Shown one piece after another: positions 35,760-44,314 of a stretch of 64,000 bases of DNA (positions are counted from its first letter, which is position 1; each line of letters begins with the position of its first letter). The notes below the pieces were generated by a model. It saw only the letters and a program-made list of their open reading frames with translations. It was not told the origin of the DNA and ran no database searches. A program made the translations under genes and the position numbers. The stretch lies in assembly GCF_002777975.1 (NCBI RefSeq), contig NZ_NGVS01000003.1:25897-89896 (forward strand), in the 5' to 3' direction. Origin of the DNA: Shewanella carassii (lineage in GTDB: Bacteria > Pseudomonadota > Gammaproteobacteria > Enterobacterales > Shewanellaceae).

Positions 35760-36172
35760 AGAGTCTCCAAATCAGCGGTAGAATGCAGTATGCCGTTCCT
35801 GACATATCTGCCTTCAGCTTACCCGGATGCTCGATTGAAAATAATCGCAAAATACTCGCCATACTCTCCCATTAAATCGAATATCCCCTGCTCTCTTGCT
35901 TGCCGCTATGCTTTACCTGTAGCCGTTTGCTTTGAAGCGCCTTCAAGCGAGCAGCAATCATGGTGTGTATTTGAGGGTGAAAGTAGTAATTGCATGATTC
36001 TTAATGCTTTTATTTTGTAGTCGCTGTGACTTGGATTCGTGGAATAAAAAATTGGTTTTAATGTATAAAAATTCATTGCGTGAGCGGCGGAAATAGCGTT
36101 TACTGCGCTGGATTTTAACCCGCTTCGGCGAGGCTGTTCGCCGCACTTGAATGTCGAGGAGACACAGGGCCA
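35760..36172 (+). promoter_or_regulatory. ornithine decarboxylase leader region
   Basis: This 413-base AT-rich gap holds no clear gene. Near its end a 12-codon frame (36061-36096) reads MYKNSLRERRK then stop, and a perfect hairpin CGGCGA/TCGCCG (36126-36143) follows. GAGGAG at 36156-36161 is the decarboxylase ribosome binding site, 11 bases before the ATG. A basic mini-peptide before an ornithine/lysine decarboxylase recalls the speFL leader of E. coli, but this frame lacks a good ribosome binding site of its own. Confidence 0.3.
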
Positions 36173-37348
36173 ATGAGCCAATTTCAATCTATTGATGTTG
36201 CTGATTACTATGACAATGAAACCTTTGAGCGTATCAAAGCTTTTGCCAGTGATAAGGTGACACCTTTTGTGGTGATAGATACCAAGATCATCGCGAAACA
36301 GTATGATGATATGGTGCAGAGCTTTCCCTTTGCCAGCGTTTATTATGCAGTAAAGGCCAACCCGGCACCTGAGATCCTCAGCTTGCTGCGTGATAAGGGA
36401 GCCAATTTTGATATAGCTTCCATCTATGAGCTGGATATGGTGATGGAGTTGGGTGTTTCCCCCGAGCGGATAAGCTATGGCAATACCATTAAAAAACGCA
36501 AGGATGTCAGAGCCTTCTACCAGCGTGGCGTGACTATGTTTGCCTCTGACTCAGAGGCCGATCTGCGGATGATTGCCGAAGAAGCCCCCGGGGCCAAGGT
36601 CTATGTGCGGATCCTCACCGAAGGGACAGAAACCGCCGATTGGCCTTTGTCGCGTAAGTTCGGCTGCCAAAATGAGATGGCCTATGAGCTTTTGGTGCTG
36701 GCCAAGGCGTTGGGGTTAAAGCCTTACGGCTTGTCGTTCCACGTGGGCTCTCAGCAACGGGACATCGGGGCTTGGGACGCGGCTATAGGCAAAGTGAAGG
36801 TGATCTTTGACCGGCTCAAAGAGGAGCACGGCATAGTGCTGGAGATGATCAATATGGGCGGCGGCTTTCCGGCCAACTATATCGACAAGACCAATAGTCT
36901 CACCACTTACGCCGAGCAGATCATTCACTTCCTCAAAGAGGATTTTGGTGAGCAGTTGCCCAAGATAGTGTTGGAGCCCGGGCGCTCCTTGATTGCCAAT
37001 GCCGGTGTGCTGGTCTCTGAGGTGGTATTGATCAGCCGCAAGTCCAACACGGCACTGGAGCGCTGGGTATTTACCGATGTCGGTAAGTTTTCCGGGCTGA
37101 TTGAGACTATGGACGAAGCGATTAAGTTTCCGATTTACACCGAGGCTCAAGGGGAGCTGCAACCTTGTGTCATAGCCGGGCCTACCTGTGATAGCGCCGA
37201 TATCATGTATGAACAGTACAGTTACGGTTTGCCAGAGGAGCTAGCCATAGGTGACAGACTCTATTGGTTGACCACTGGCGCTTATACCACCACCTATTCG
37301 GCGGTGTGCTTCAATGGTTTTCCCCCCTTGCAAGACTACTATTTATAA
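36173..37348 (+). CDS. Fold-type III ornithine/lysine decarboxylase
   Basis: This 391-residue PLP enzyme has the alanine-racemase fold of eukaryotic ornithine decarboxylase. K61 in YYAVKANP binds PLP, H191 in SFHVGSQ stacks on it, GGG at 230-232 and EPGR at 269-272 hold the phosphate, and C340 in GPTCDSAD is the catalytic Cys. It makes putrescine from ornithine; relatives in Vibrio and Selenomonas also take lysine, so cadaverine is possible. It is a single-gene unit with its own terminator. Confidence 0.9.
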   Translation: MSQFQSIDVADYYDNETFERIKAFASDKVTPFVVIDTKIIAKQYDDMVQSFPFASVYYAVKANPAPEILSLLRDKGANFDIASIYELDMVMELGVSPERISYGNTIKKRKDVRAFYQRGVTMFASDSEADLRMIAEEAPGAKVYVRILTEGTETADWPLSRKFGCQNEMAYELLVLAKALGLKPYGLSFHVGSQQRDIGAWDAAIGKVKVIFDRLKEEHGIVLEMINMGGGFPANYIDKTNSLTTYAEQIIHFLKEDFGEQLPKIVLEPGRSLIANAGVLVSEVVLISRKSNTALERWVFTDVGKFSGLIETMDEAIKFPIYTEAQGELQPCVIAGPTCDSADIMYEQYSYGLPEELAIGDRLYWLTTGAYTTTYSAVCFNGFPPLQDYYL

Positions 37349-37386
37349 TCTCGGCGAAGAGTGAGACTTTAGCTGAGATCGATTTA

Positions 37387-37419
37387 GACAGGGCGCCAAT
37401 AGGCGCCCTGTCTGTTTTA
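37387..37419 (+). terminator. Terminator of the decarboxylase gene
   Basis: GACAGGGCGCC (37387-37397) pairs with GGCGCCCTGTC (37402-37412), followed by TGTTTTA. Confidence 0.85.
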
Positions 37420-37421
37420 GA

Positions 37422-37634
37422 TTAACTGTTGGCCTTAAGGATGGCGAACACTTGTTCTTTCAGCTCCAGTTTACGCTTTTTCATCTCTTTGACTTCCTGA
37501 GTATATTCACTGGATAGCTGGCTCTCCTTATGCTTGATCTCTTTGTCCAGCAGATTGTGTTCATCAAAAAGCTTCTGAAAATGATTATCGCTGTTCTTGA
37601 GACTGGTGATCTGATCGCGGTATTCCGGAAACAT
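37422..37634 (-). CDS. YdcH/DUF465 family protein
   Basis: A 70-residue alpha-helical hairpin with the DUF465 pattern: MFPEYRDQITSLKNSDNHF, FDEHNLLDKEI and a charged second helix. The family is widespread in Proteobacteria and has no settled function. The gene is flanked by its own promoter region and a terminator hairpin shared with the decarboxylase gene. Confidence 0.85.
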   Translation of the reverse strand: MFPEYRDQITSLKNSDNHFQKLFDEHNLLDKEIKHKESQLSSEYTQEVKEMKKRKLELKEQVFAILKANS

Positions 37635-37851
37635 TGGCGCACTCCTGTTGGCTGGGGGATTAGTATTAACCCTAACTCGTTTGAAGTGGTGAATATGTGA
37701 CCTTGATCAACTGAGAACCGAGTCATTTGTTGCAGGTGAGTCGAGGTTTTTGCTGCTATGCTTTTGATTAATATGTTGTAAGAAATGCTCCGATATCATT
37801 GAAGTTTGGTAACTGTTTTACGATTTGGTGTTTGGTTGTTGTCATAAAATC

Positions 37852-37917
37852 TGTGATCAAGTTAATCTTATCTGTCTGCTGACTGGGTTAGAGTCTGAAT
37901 AAGACGAATTTTATAAT
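37852..37917 (+). promoter_or_regulatory. udp promoter with a weak CRP half-site
   Basis: The 306-base gap between the YdcH-like gene and udp holds TATAAT at 37912-37917 with only a weak -35, and TGTGA at 37852-37856 in TGTGATCAAGTTAATC. If transcription starts near 37924, the site is centred about 65 bases upstream, close to a class I CRP position. udp is CRP-controlled in E. coli. The second half-site is poor. Confidence 0.35.
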
Positions 37918-37940
37918 CAAATTTGAAAGAGGTTTTCACT

Positions 37941-38699
37941 ATGGCTGATGTATTTCACTTGGGTCTGACCAAAGATATGTTGGATGGCGCCACTCTGGCT
38001 ATTGTGCCCGGCGACCCTGAGCGAGTTAAACGTATCGCTGAACTGATGGACAAACCGACCTTCCTGGCCAGCCATCGTGAGTACACCAGTTATCTGGCAT
38101 ATCTTGATGGTAAGCCTGTGGTGGTTTGCTCTACCGGTATTGGTGGTCCTTCGACCTCTATCGCAGTGGAAGAGCTGGCGCAACTGGGGGTTAATACTTT
38201 CTTGCGTGTTGGCACCACAGGTGCGATTCAGCCCCACGTGAATGTCGGGGATGTGATAGTGACTCAGGCTTCGGTGCGTCTCGATGGCGCCAGTTTGCAC
38301 TTTGCACCTATGGAGTTCCCCGCTGTGGCCAACTTTGAGTGTACCACTGCCATGGTTGCTGCCTGTCGCGATGCCGGTGTTGAACCACACATTGGGGTTA
38401 CAGCCTCATCCGACACCTTTTACCCGGGGCAGGAGCGCTATGATACTGTCAGTGGCCGGGTAACCCGCCGTTTCGCCGGTTCAATGAAAGAGTGGCAGGA
38501 GATGGGCGTACTCAACTACGAAATGGAGTCGGCGACTCTGTTCACCATGTGTGCCTCTCAAGGCTGGCGTGCTGCTTGTGTCGCCGGTGTGATTGTCAAC
38601 CGTACCCAGCAAGAGATCCCCAATGAGGCAACCATGAAACAAACTGAAGTCAGTGCGGTTTCCATTGTGGTCAACGCCGCCAGAAAACTGCTGGCCTAG
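37941..38699 (+). CDS. udp: Uridine phosphorylase
   Basis: I start at ATG 37941 (252 residues, [12 protein letters not shown]. coli Udp has 253), with AGAGG 8 bases upstream. It cleaves uridine to uracil and ribose 1-phosphate. Blocks [31 protein letters not shown] and [12 protein letters not shown] are diagnostic. It faces a Tsx-like nucleoside channel gene, which suggests a nucleoside-salvage neighbourhood. Confidence 0.96.
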   Translation: MADVFHLGLTKDMLDGATLAIVPGDPERVKRIAELMDKPTFLASHREYTSYLAYLDGKPVVVCSTGIGGPSTSIAVEELAQLGVNTFLRVGTTGAIQPHVNVGDVIVTQASVRLDGASLHFAPMEFPAVANFECTTAMVAACRDAGVEPHIGVTASSDTFYPGQERYDTVSGRVTRRFAGSMKEWQEMGVLNYEMESATLFTMCASQGWRAACVAGVIVNRTQQEIPNEATMKQTEVSAVSIVVNAARKLLA

Positions 38700-38720
38700 G
38701 CCTAATAGGTAAAAATGGAA

Positions 38721-38746
38721 AAGGCGCTCAACGAGCGCCTTTTTTA
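38721..38746 (+). terminator. Terminator between udp and tsx
   Basis: AAGGCGCTC (38721-38729) pairs with GAGCGCCTT (38733-38741), followed by TTTT. It separates converging genes. Confidence 0.85.
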
Positions 38747-38761
38747 AGGTAATTTTTCGGC

Positions 38762-39514
38762 TCAGAAATGGTACTGAGCTATCACCGAATAGGTGTTCTG
38801 GTCGATACCGTCCACACCATACTTATTCTGCCAGTAATCATATTCGATACCCACCAGGAGTTTATCCTTCTTGGCTTCACCAAAGAGTGTGGCGCCTAGG
38901 TCATATTTTATCTGGGGATTGAAGTGGATATTTTCTTTATAACCGTCTTCATCGGCGGCGAATACCCAGTCAATAAAGCCATCGAAGACAATCTTGCTGT
39001 TGCCCACTGGAATATCCATGCGGAACACAGGAGTCAATTGCCAGCCATCGCTGATATTGGCGCTGTTTTGGGCGTCGCGGCGATAGGTGTTCAGCTGGAA
39101 ATAGGTGAAGTAGGGCAGTTTGAGATCCATGCCGACACCGTAGAGTAGTGTCTCAACCGGGCCTTCACCCTCTTCAAACGTCAGTGCCAACGACAGGTCG
39201 GTTACCGGACCGAAACCTACAGGTTCGCCGAGAATTTTACCGGCGCTGAAGCGGGTAGAGATCTCGCCATAGGTCGTATTGTCTTTGCCGCCATTGTGAC
39301 CGTTGAAGTTGATAAAATCTTGAAACACAAACCAATCACCGTATTTCCAGCCGCCGGCGGTTTCCAGAGTAAAAGTGGTTTGCTTATCGGATGGTGCCAG
39401 ATCGTAGTCTTGGCCATAGAGCGCCGTTACACTGAGATCCCACCATTGCACCAGAGGTTCGCTGAATGCTTGAGGTGAGAGCAGCAGAGCTGCGCACAGG
39501 CAGATTTTTTTCAT
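38762..39514 (-). CDS. Tsx-like nucleoside-specific outer-membrane channel
   Basis: Starting at ATG 39514 the protein has 250 residues: a signal peptide (MKKICLCAALLLSPQAFS) and a beta barrel ending in the aromatic strand NTYSVIAQYHF. Blocks VQWWDLSVTALYGQDYDL, WKYGDWFVFQDFINFNG and VGIEYDYWQNKYG fit the Tsx/OmpK family. The frame extends 58 codons up without similarity. The neighbouring udp gene supports nucleoside uptake. Substrate specificity is inferred. Confidence 0.85.
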   Translation of the reverse strand: MKKICLCAALLLSPQAFSEPLVQWWDLSVTALYGQDYDLAPSDKQTTFTLETAGGWKYGDWFVFQDFINFNGHNGGKDNTTYGEISTRFSAGKILGEPVGFGPVTDLSLALTFEEGEGPVETLLYGVGMDLKLPYFTYFQLNTYRRDAQNSANISDGWQLTPVFRMDIPVGNSKIVFDGFIDWVFAADEDGYKENIHFNPQIKYDLGATLFGEAKKDKLLVGIEYDYWQNKYGVDGIDQNTYSVIAQYHF

Positions 39515-39928
39515 CTTAGAGTATCCCTTTGGTAGAGTCAGAAGCGATTTGCTGTTATGCCGACAGCTGTTGGTTGACGAAACGTTTCGCCAAGGTTGAA
39601 TTCTCTGATTCGATTGCCGGTCAAAAAGCCATGGCAATATAGGGAAAAACCGCGTCGGACTCAAAGCTTTTTTAAGCTGCTGGATCACGGTTGAGATAAT
39701 GATATTTTTTGATTCTGAATCAATATTTTATGTTGTATTTTGTGAGCGATTGTTATCATTTGCCTCTGTCTGGACTTAAGGAAAAGTTGCATTTTGTGAG
39801 CTGAAAGTCATTTGTGGCGTTCATCTAAGGCCGTTTCAACGGGAATGTGATGACATATTATGTCGCAAAGGGGCAAAACTACTGATATAGTGCCTGCAAT
39901 GGACACTTGATTTCTGGGGGAGGGATAT
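39515..39928. promoter_or_regulatory. Divergent tsx/nfeD regulatory region
   Basis: No gene is seen in these 414 bases. On the tsx side a perfect 12-base palindrome CGAAACGTTTCG (39578-39589) looks like a LacI-family operator and overlaps a possible minus-strand -35 (TTCGTC, -10 CATAAC). The 11-mer ATTTTGTGAGC occurs at 39737-39747 and 39791-39801 and resembles CRP half-sites. On the nfeD side a palindrome GACATATTATGTC (39852-39864) precedes an extended -10 TGATATAGT (39883-39891). Confidence 0.45.
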
Positions 39929-40390
39929 ATGGCGTCTTCGGATCCCATGCTTTATTGGGCCTTAGTCGGTATAGTACTGATGCTGGCCGAACTGATACTG
40001 CCTGGCGGGATAGTGGTATTTCTCGGTGCCGCCTGTCTGGTGGTCGCCGGGGCTATCTGGGTGGGGGTGGTCGAGGGATTGGCACAAAGCCTAACCCTGT
40101 GGTTTATCTCCTCAATCGTCTTGTTGTTGAGCTTCAGGCAATTGACTCAACGCTTGGTGGGGGGCGACTCCCACGTTGGCAATACCGACGAGGAGCTGGA
40201 TCTGTTTAATCTGCCGGCTCGGGTCAAGGAAACCATTGGACCGGGTGAAAAAACCGGTCGCGTCGAATTTCAGGGGGCGGATTGGCCAGCACTGGGAGAC
40301 GGCTCGGAGATCCCGGCCGGTACTCGGGTGAAGGTTATCTGTCGCGATAATATCGCTCTGGTAGTGGAACCGCTCGACGACTCTGAATAA
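39929..40390 (+). CDS. NfeD-family membrane protein
   Basis: The 153-residue protein has three hydrophobic segments in its first 75 residues and a C-terminal OB-like domain (about 90-150: ARVKETIGPGEKTGRVEFQG). This is the short NfeD1b form, nearly always encoded beside an SPFH protein, as E. coli YbbK is with QmcA. GGGAGGG precedes the ATG. It begins a three-gene operon with two SPFH genes. Confidence 0.9.
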   Translation: MASSDPMLYWALVGIVLMLAELILPGGIVVFLGAACLVVAGAIWVGVVEGLAQSLTLWFISSIVLLLSFRQLTQRLVGGDSHVGNTDEELDLFNLPARVKETIGPGEKTGRVEFQGADWPALGDGSEIPAGTRVKVICRDNIALVVEPLDDSE

Positions 40391-40412
40391 TCAATCAAGC
40401 AGGAAGGACTCT

Positions 40413-41339
40413 ATGTTTGCATTTACCATTTTTATACTCTTTGTTCTGTTCATTCTCTATAAGTTGATGTTGATTGTGCCCATGCGTGAGGTGCATGTCA
40501 TTGAGCGTTTGGGAAAATTCCGTACTGTACTGCAGCCTGGCTTTCACTTTTTAATCCCCTTCTTCGATCGAGTCGCATATCGGCACGATACCCGTGAGCA
40601 GGTGCTTGATGTACCGCCGCAGAGCTGTATCTCTAAGGATAATATCCAACTGGAGGTTGATGGCCTGGTCTATCTCAAGGTGATGGATGGCAAACTGGCC
40701 AGCTATGGCATTGAGGATTATCGTCTGGCGGCGGTGAATTTGGCACAAACCACAATGCGTTCCGAGATAGGTAAGCTGACACTGAGCCAGACTTTCTCCG
40801 AGCGTGATGCGCTCAATGAGGCAATTGTCCGCGAAATCGACAAGGCGTCCGATCCCTGGGGGATCAAGATGCTCAGATATGAGATCAAAAATATCAGCCC
40901 ATCCAGGCATGTGATCCACACCCTGGAGAAGCAGATGGAAGCCGAGCGCCGCAAGCGCGCCGAAATCACCCTGGCCAGCGCCGAGAAAGAAGCGATGATC
41001 AACCTGTCTCAAGGTGAGCGTCAGGAAGCGATTAACATCTCTGAGGGTCAGAAGCAGAAGCGCATTAACGAGGCTCAAGGTACGGCGCAGGAGATTGCGA
41101 TTGTTGCCAATGCCCAAGCCGAGAGCATGGCTATGATCGCCAAGGCGCTGGCGGTCAATGGCGGTAACGAGGCGATGAACATGCAGCTCAAGGAGCAGTT
41201 TATCGAACAGGTCGGTGAGATCTTGCAAAAGGCCGATATTTCAGTGGTTCCCACTGAACTGGCGAAGATGGAAGGTTTTTTCGAGGGTATTCAGCAAGTC
41301 AGCAATACAGCTGCCGGTAGCAAAGGAGCGCGCAAATGA
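40413..41339 (+). CDS. SPFH/band 7 protein (QmcA-like), first copy
   Basis: The 308-residue protein has one N-terminal membrane segment, an SPFH domain (REVHVIERLGKFRTVLQPGFHF) and a long charged coiled coil in the C-terminal third (LEKQMEAERRKRAEITLASA). It resembles QmcA of E. coli, which forms membrane cages that regulate proteases. AGGAAGGA lies upstream. Its stop codon overlaps the start of a second SPFH gene. Confidence 0.9.
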   Translation: MFAFTIFILFVLFILYKLMLIVPMREVHVIERLGKFRTVLQPGFHFLIPFFDRVAYRHDTREQVLDVPPQSCISKDNIQLEVDGLVYLKVMDGKLASYGIEDYRLAAVNLAQTTMRSEIGKLTLSQTFSERDALNEAIVREIDKASDPWGIKMLRYEIKNISPSRHVIHTLEKQMEAERRKRAEITLASAEKEAMINLSQGERQEAINISEGQKQKRINEAQGTAQEIAIVANAQAESMAMIAKALAVNGGNEAMNMQLKEQFIEQVGEILQKADISVVPTELAKMEGFFEGIQQVSNTAAGSKGARK

Positions 41340-42283
41340 ATCTAGGACAGATAGATACCGACATGGTCGTACTGGGGATCTGGGGACTGATTTTCCTAGT
41401 CTTTATCATCAAGCTGTTTCAGTCGATTCGCTTGGTGCCAACCAAATCCGCCTACATTGTGGAGCGTTTGGGTAAATACCATATGACCCTGGACGCCGGT
41501 TTCCACGCGCTGCTGCCATTTATCGATAAGGTTGCCTATATCCATGACCTTAAAGAAGAAACCATAGATGTGCCGCCTCAGGAGTGTTTCTCCAGCGATG
41601 AAGTGAATGTCGAAGTCGATGGGGTTATCTATATTTCTGTGGTGGATCCGGTCAAGGCCAGCTACGGGGTAACCGATTACCGTTATGCTGCTATTCAACT
41701 GGCGCAGACAACCACCCGCTCTGTGATAGGCACTCTGGAGCTGGATCGCACCTTTGAAGAGCGCGACTTGATTAGTGCCAAGGTGGTAGAGGTATTGGAT
41801 CAGGCCGGTGCCACCTGGGGGATTCGGGTGCATAGATATGAAATCAAGAATATTACGCCGCCGGAAACTGTGAAAAATGCCATGGAGATGCAGGTCAATG
41901 CCGAGCGTGAGCGCCGGGCATTGTTGGCCAAGAGTGAAGGCGATAAGCAGAGTAAGATCAATCGCTCCGAGGGTTTGAAGCAGGAGATGATCAACCACTC
42001 CGAGGGTGAGATGCAGCGCCGAATCAACGAGGCCGAAGGTAAGGCCGAGGAGATACTGGCGATTGCACGCGCTACAGCAGGTTCGATAGAGAAGTTGGCC
42101 GAAGTGATCGCTGCGCCCGGTGGCAAAAACGCACTGCGGATGCAACTGGGTGAGCAGTATCTGGCGCAGCTCAATGGTCTGAGCAAGCCTGGCAGTAAGA
42201 TAGTCTTGCCGGGTAACATGGTGGACTTTGAATCCTGGATGGCCTCAATTGGGCTGACGGAAGAGAAAAATCCTAACGTTTGA
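41336..42283 (+). CDS. SPFH/band 7 protein (QmcA-like), second copy
   Basis: This 315-residue paralogue starts with a 4-base overlap (ATGA). It keeps the same architecture: a membrane segment near 13-30, the SPFH domain (SAYIVERLGKYHMTLDAGF), the RYEIKNITPPETVKNAM block and a coiled coil of charged repeats. The two copies are clearly related but divergent. E. coli has one QmcA; two in one operon with NfeD suggests a hetero-oligomeric cage like HflK/HflC. That is inference. Confidence 0.9.
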   Translation: MNLGQIDTDMVVLGIWGLIFLVFIIKLFQSIRLVPTKSAYIVERLGKYHMTLDAGFHALLPFIDKVAYIHDLKEETIDVPPQECFSSDEVNVEVDGVIYISVVDPVKASYGVTDYRYAAIQLAQTTTRSVIGTLELDRTFEERDLISAKVVEVLDQAGATWGIRVHRYEIKNITPPETVKNAMEMQVNAERERRALLAKSEGDKQSKINRSEGLKQEMINHSEGEMQRRINEAEGKAEEILAIARATAGSIEKLAEVIAAPGGKNALRMQLGEQYLAQLNGLSKPGSKIVLPGNMVDFESWMASIGLTEEKNPNV

Positions 42284-42302
42284 TACAACTGACGGGATCA
42301 AA

Positions 42303-42326
42303 AAAGCCGCTCTTGGAGCGGCTTTC
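42303..42326. terminator. Terminator between the SPFH operon and rho
   Basis: AAAGCCGCTC and GAGCGGCTTT (42303-42325) form a 10-bp stem with a 3-base loop and A/T flanks usable from both converging transcripts. Confidence 0.85.
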
Positions 42327-42355
42327 TTATGGTGTTAAGTTGCTGAGTCAGACTA

Positions 42356-43621
42356 TCAAGACTTGGTGCGTTTCATCGCGGTGAAGAACTCTTCATTGGT
42401 CTTGGTCATTGCCAGCTTGTCGATCAGGAATTCCATCGCGCTGACTTCATCCATAGGATTGAGGATCTTACGCAGGATCCACATCTTCTGCAGCTCATCC
42501 GGTGTAGTCAGTTTCTCTTCACGGCGGGTACCACTGCGGTTGAAGTCAATGGCAGGGAACACCCGCTTTTCAGCGGCCTTGCGTGACAGATGCAGTTCCT
42601 GGTTACCTGTACCCTTGAACTCTTCGTAAATTACTTCGTCCATCTTGGAGCCGGTATCGATAAGCGCAGTGGCGATAATGGTCAGACTGCCGCCATTTTC
42701 GATATTACGGGCTGCACCGAAGAAACGCTTGGGTCTGTGCAGTGCGTTGGCATCCACACCACCTGTCAGTACCTTGCCTGATGAAGGCACAACCGTGTTG
42801 TAAGCCCGAGCCAGACGGGTGATAGAGTCCAGCAGGATCACTACGTCTTTCTTGTGTTCAACCAGGCGCTTGGCCTTTTCGATAACCATCTCTGCAACTT
42901 GTACGTGACGGCTTGCAGGTTCATCGAAGGTGGAAGCGATCACTTCACCCTGAACCAGACGCTGCATTTCAGTCACTTCTTCAGGACGTTCGTCGATCAG
43001 CAGCACCATCAACACCACTTCAGGGTTGTTGTAGGTGATTGACTGGGCAATGTTCTGCAGCAGCAGAGTCTTACCGGCTTTAGGCGGCGCAACAATCAAA
43101 CCACGTTGGCCCTTACCCACAGGGGAACAGAGATCCAGAATTCGGGCGGTGATATCTTCGGTGGAACCGTTACCGCGTTCCATACGCAGACGCTCTTCTG
43201 CGTGCAGTGGGGTAAGGTTTTCAAACAGGATCTTGTTGCGGGAGTTTTCAGGCTTATCGAAGTTAACTTCGTTGACTTTCAGTAGAGCAAAATAGCGTTC
43301 GCCTTCTTTGGGGGGGCGAATTTTGCCGAAAATAGTGTCACCCGTTCGCATGTTGAAACGGCGGATCTGGCTTGGAGAAACATAAATATCATCGGGACCG
43401 GCCAGATACGAACCATCGGAACTGCGCAGGAAACCAAATCCATCCTGAAGTATTTCCAGAACGCCGCCGCCGAAGATGTCTTCACCGCTCTTGGCATGGG
43501 CTTTCAATATAGAGAAGATGATATCCTGCTTGCGGGCACGAGCCATATTCTCCAGCTTCATTTCTTCGGCCAGTGCAACTAAGTCAGCAATAGACTTGTT
43601 TTTTAATTCAGTTAAATTCAT
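42356..43621 (-). CDS. rho: Transcription termination factor Rho
   Basis: With ATG 43621 the protein has 421 residues (E. coli 419), starting [15 protein letters not shown]. It shows the N-terminal RNA-binding cold-shock-like domain ([20 protein letters not shown]), the Walker A block [13 protein letters not shown] and Walker B ([16 protein letters not shown]). The hexameric helicase ends transcription at untranslated RNA. It lies downstream of trxA on the same strand, as in E. coli. Confidence 0.97.
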   Translation of the reverse strand: MNLTELKNKSIADLVALAEEMKLENMARARKQDIIFSILKAHAKSGEDIFGGGVLEILQDGFGFLRSSDGSYLAGPDDIYVSPSQIRRFNMRTGDTIFGKIRPPKEGERYFALLKVNEVNFDKPENSRNKILFENLTPLHAEERLRMERGNGSTEDITARILDLCSPVGKGQRGLIVAPPKAGKTLLLQNIAQSITYNNPEVVLMVLLIDERPEEVTEMQRLVQGEVIASTFDEPASRHVQVAEMVIEKAKRLVEHKKDVVILLDSITRLARAYNTVVPSSGKVLTGGVDANALHRPKRFFGAARNIENGGSLTIIATALIDTGSKMDEVIYEEFKGTGNQELHLSRKAAEKRVFPAIDFNRSGTRREEKLTTPDELQKMWILRKILNPMDEVSAMEFLIDKLAMTKTNEEFFTAMKRTKS

Positions 43622-43777
43622 TTTTGGTGGGTCTTGTTTCACGCGACAAAGCTTACGCGCTCAATCTCTCAAATTGGACTTGATGGATGTTGATTGAACA
43701 GCGAGAAGTGGGTTAGTAGAAAGAATCTGGTTATTAAAGTAGCACTATCAAGGCAGGGCGTCCAGAAGTTTAACTGA

Positions 43778-43812
43778 ACCCGGCACATTTTTATTTCGGG
43801 GGCGTGCCGGGT
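43778..43812 (-). other. Hairpin between trxA and rho
   Basis: ACCCGGCAC (43778-43786) pairs with GTGCCGGGT (43804-43812) around a 17-base loop. On the minus strand no T-tract follows. It may mark the trxA 3' end or take part in rho autoregulation; no rhoL-like leader peptide was identified. Confidence 0.45.
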
Positions 43813-43834
43813 GTCACTTATTTGATTTGAGTGA

Positions 43835-44161
43835 TCAAATCTGGGCGTCAATGAACTCTTTCAATTGAGTCTTGGATAGCGCGCCCACTTTAGAAGCCAG
43901 TAGTTCACCGTTTTTGAATAACAACAGAGTAGGAATACCGCGAACACCATATTTAACCGGTGAAGCGTTGTTCTGATCTATGTTCAATTTGGCGATAGTC
44001 AGTTGACCTGCATACTCTTCGGCGACATCGTCCAAGATTGGAGCGATCATTTTGCATGGACCACACCACTCGGCCCAAAAGTCCACTAAGACAGGCAGTT
44101 CTGATTTCAGAACGTCGTTTTCGAAGCTGTCGTCGCTCAGGTATACAATTTTATCGCTCAT
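43835..44161 (-). CDS. trxA: Thioredoxin 1
   Basis: The 108-residue protein (from ATG 44161, with GGAGA upstream) matches E. coli TrxA in length. The redox pair is WCGPC (C33, C36); the buried Asp in VDFWAEW and the cis-Pro in RGIPTLLLF are present. It reduces cytoplasmic disulfides. It is divergent from rhlB and upstream of rho, the enterobacterial rhlB/trxA/rho order. Confidence 0.97.
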   Translation of the reverse strand: MSDKIVYLSDDSFENDVLKSELPVLVDFWAEWCGPCKMIAPILDDVAEEYAGQLTIAKLNIDQNNASPVKYGVRGIPTLLLFKNGELLASKVGALSKTQLKEFIDAQI

Positions 44162-44314
44162 GATGTTCTCCAGTTGGGTTGCCATTGCTGGTTTGTTAAT
44201 GGCTTAACCTGTATATTGGGTTGGATTGACGGCAATTCAAGTTACCGTTTTTTTCTTGTCGCTATTTCAAACGATCGAGTATCTTATTGCAACCCTAACT
44301 GGTATGCTTGCGCT

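Noticed and set aside
35667..36020. 117-codon frame across the ygiD start
   Set aside because: Overlaps the ygiD coding start and promoter on the other strand with no supporting signal.
43669..43851. Possible rho leader peptide gene between trxA and rho
   Set aside because: The frame starts inside trxA and does not resemble the E. coli rhoL peptide.
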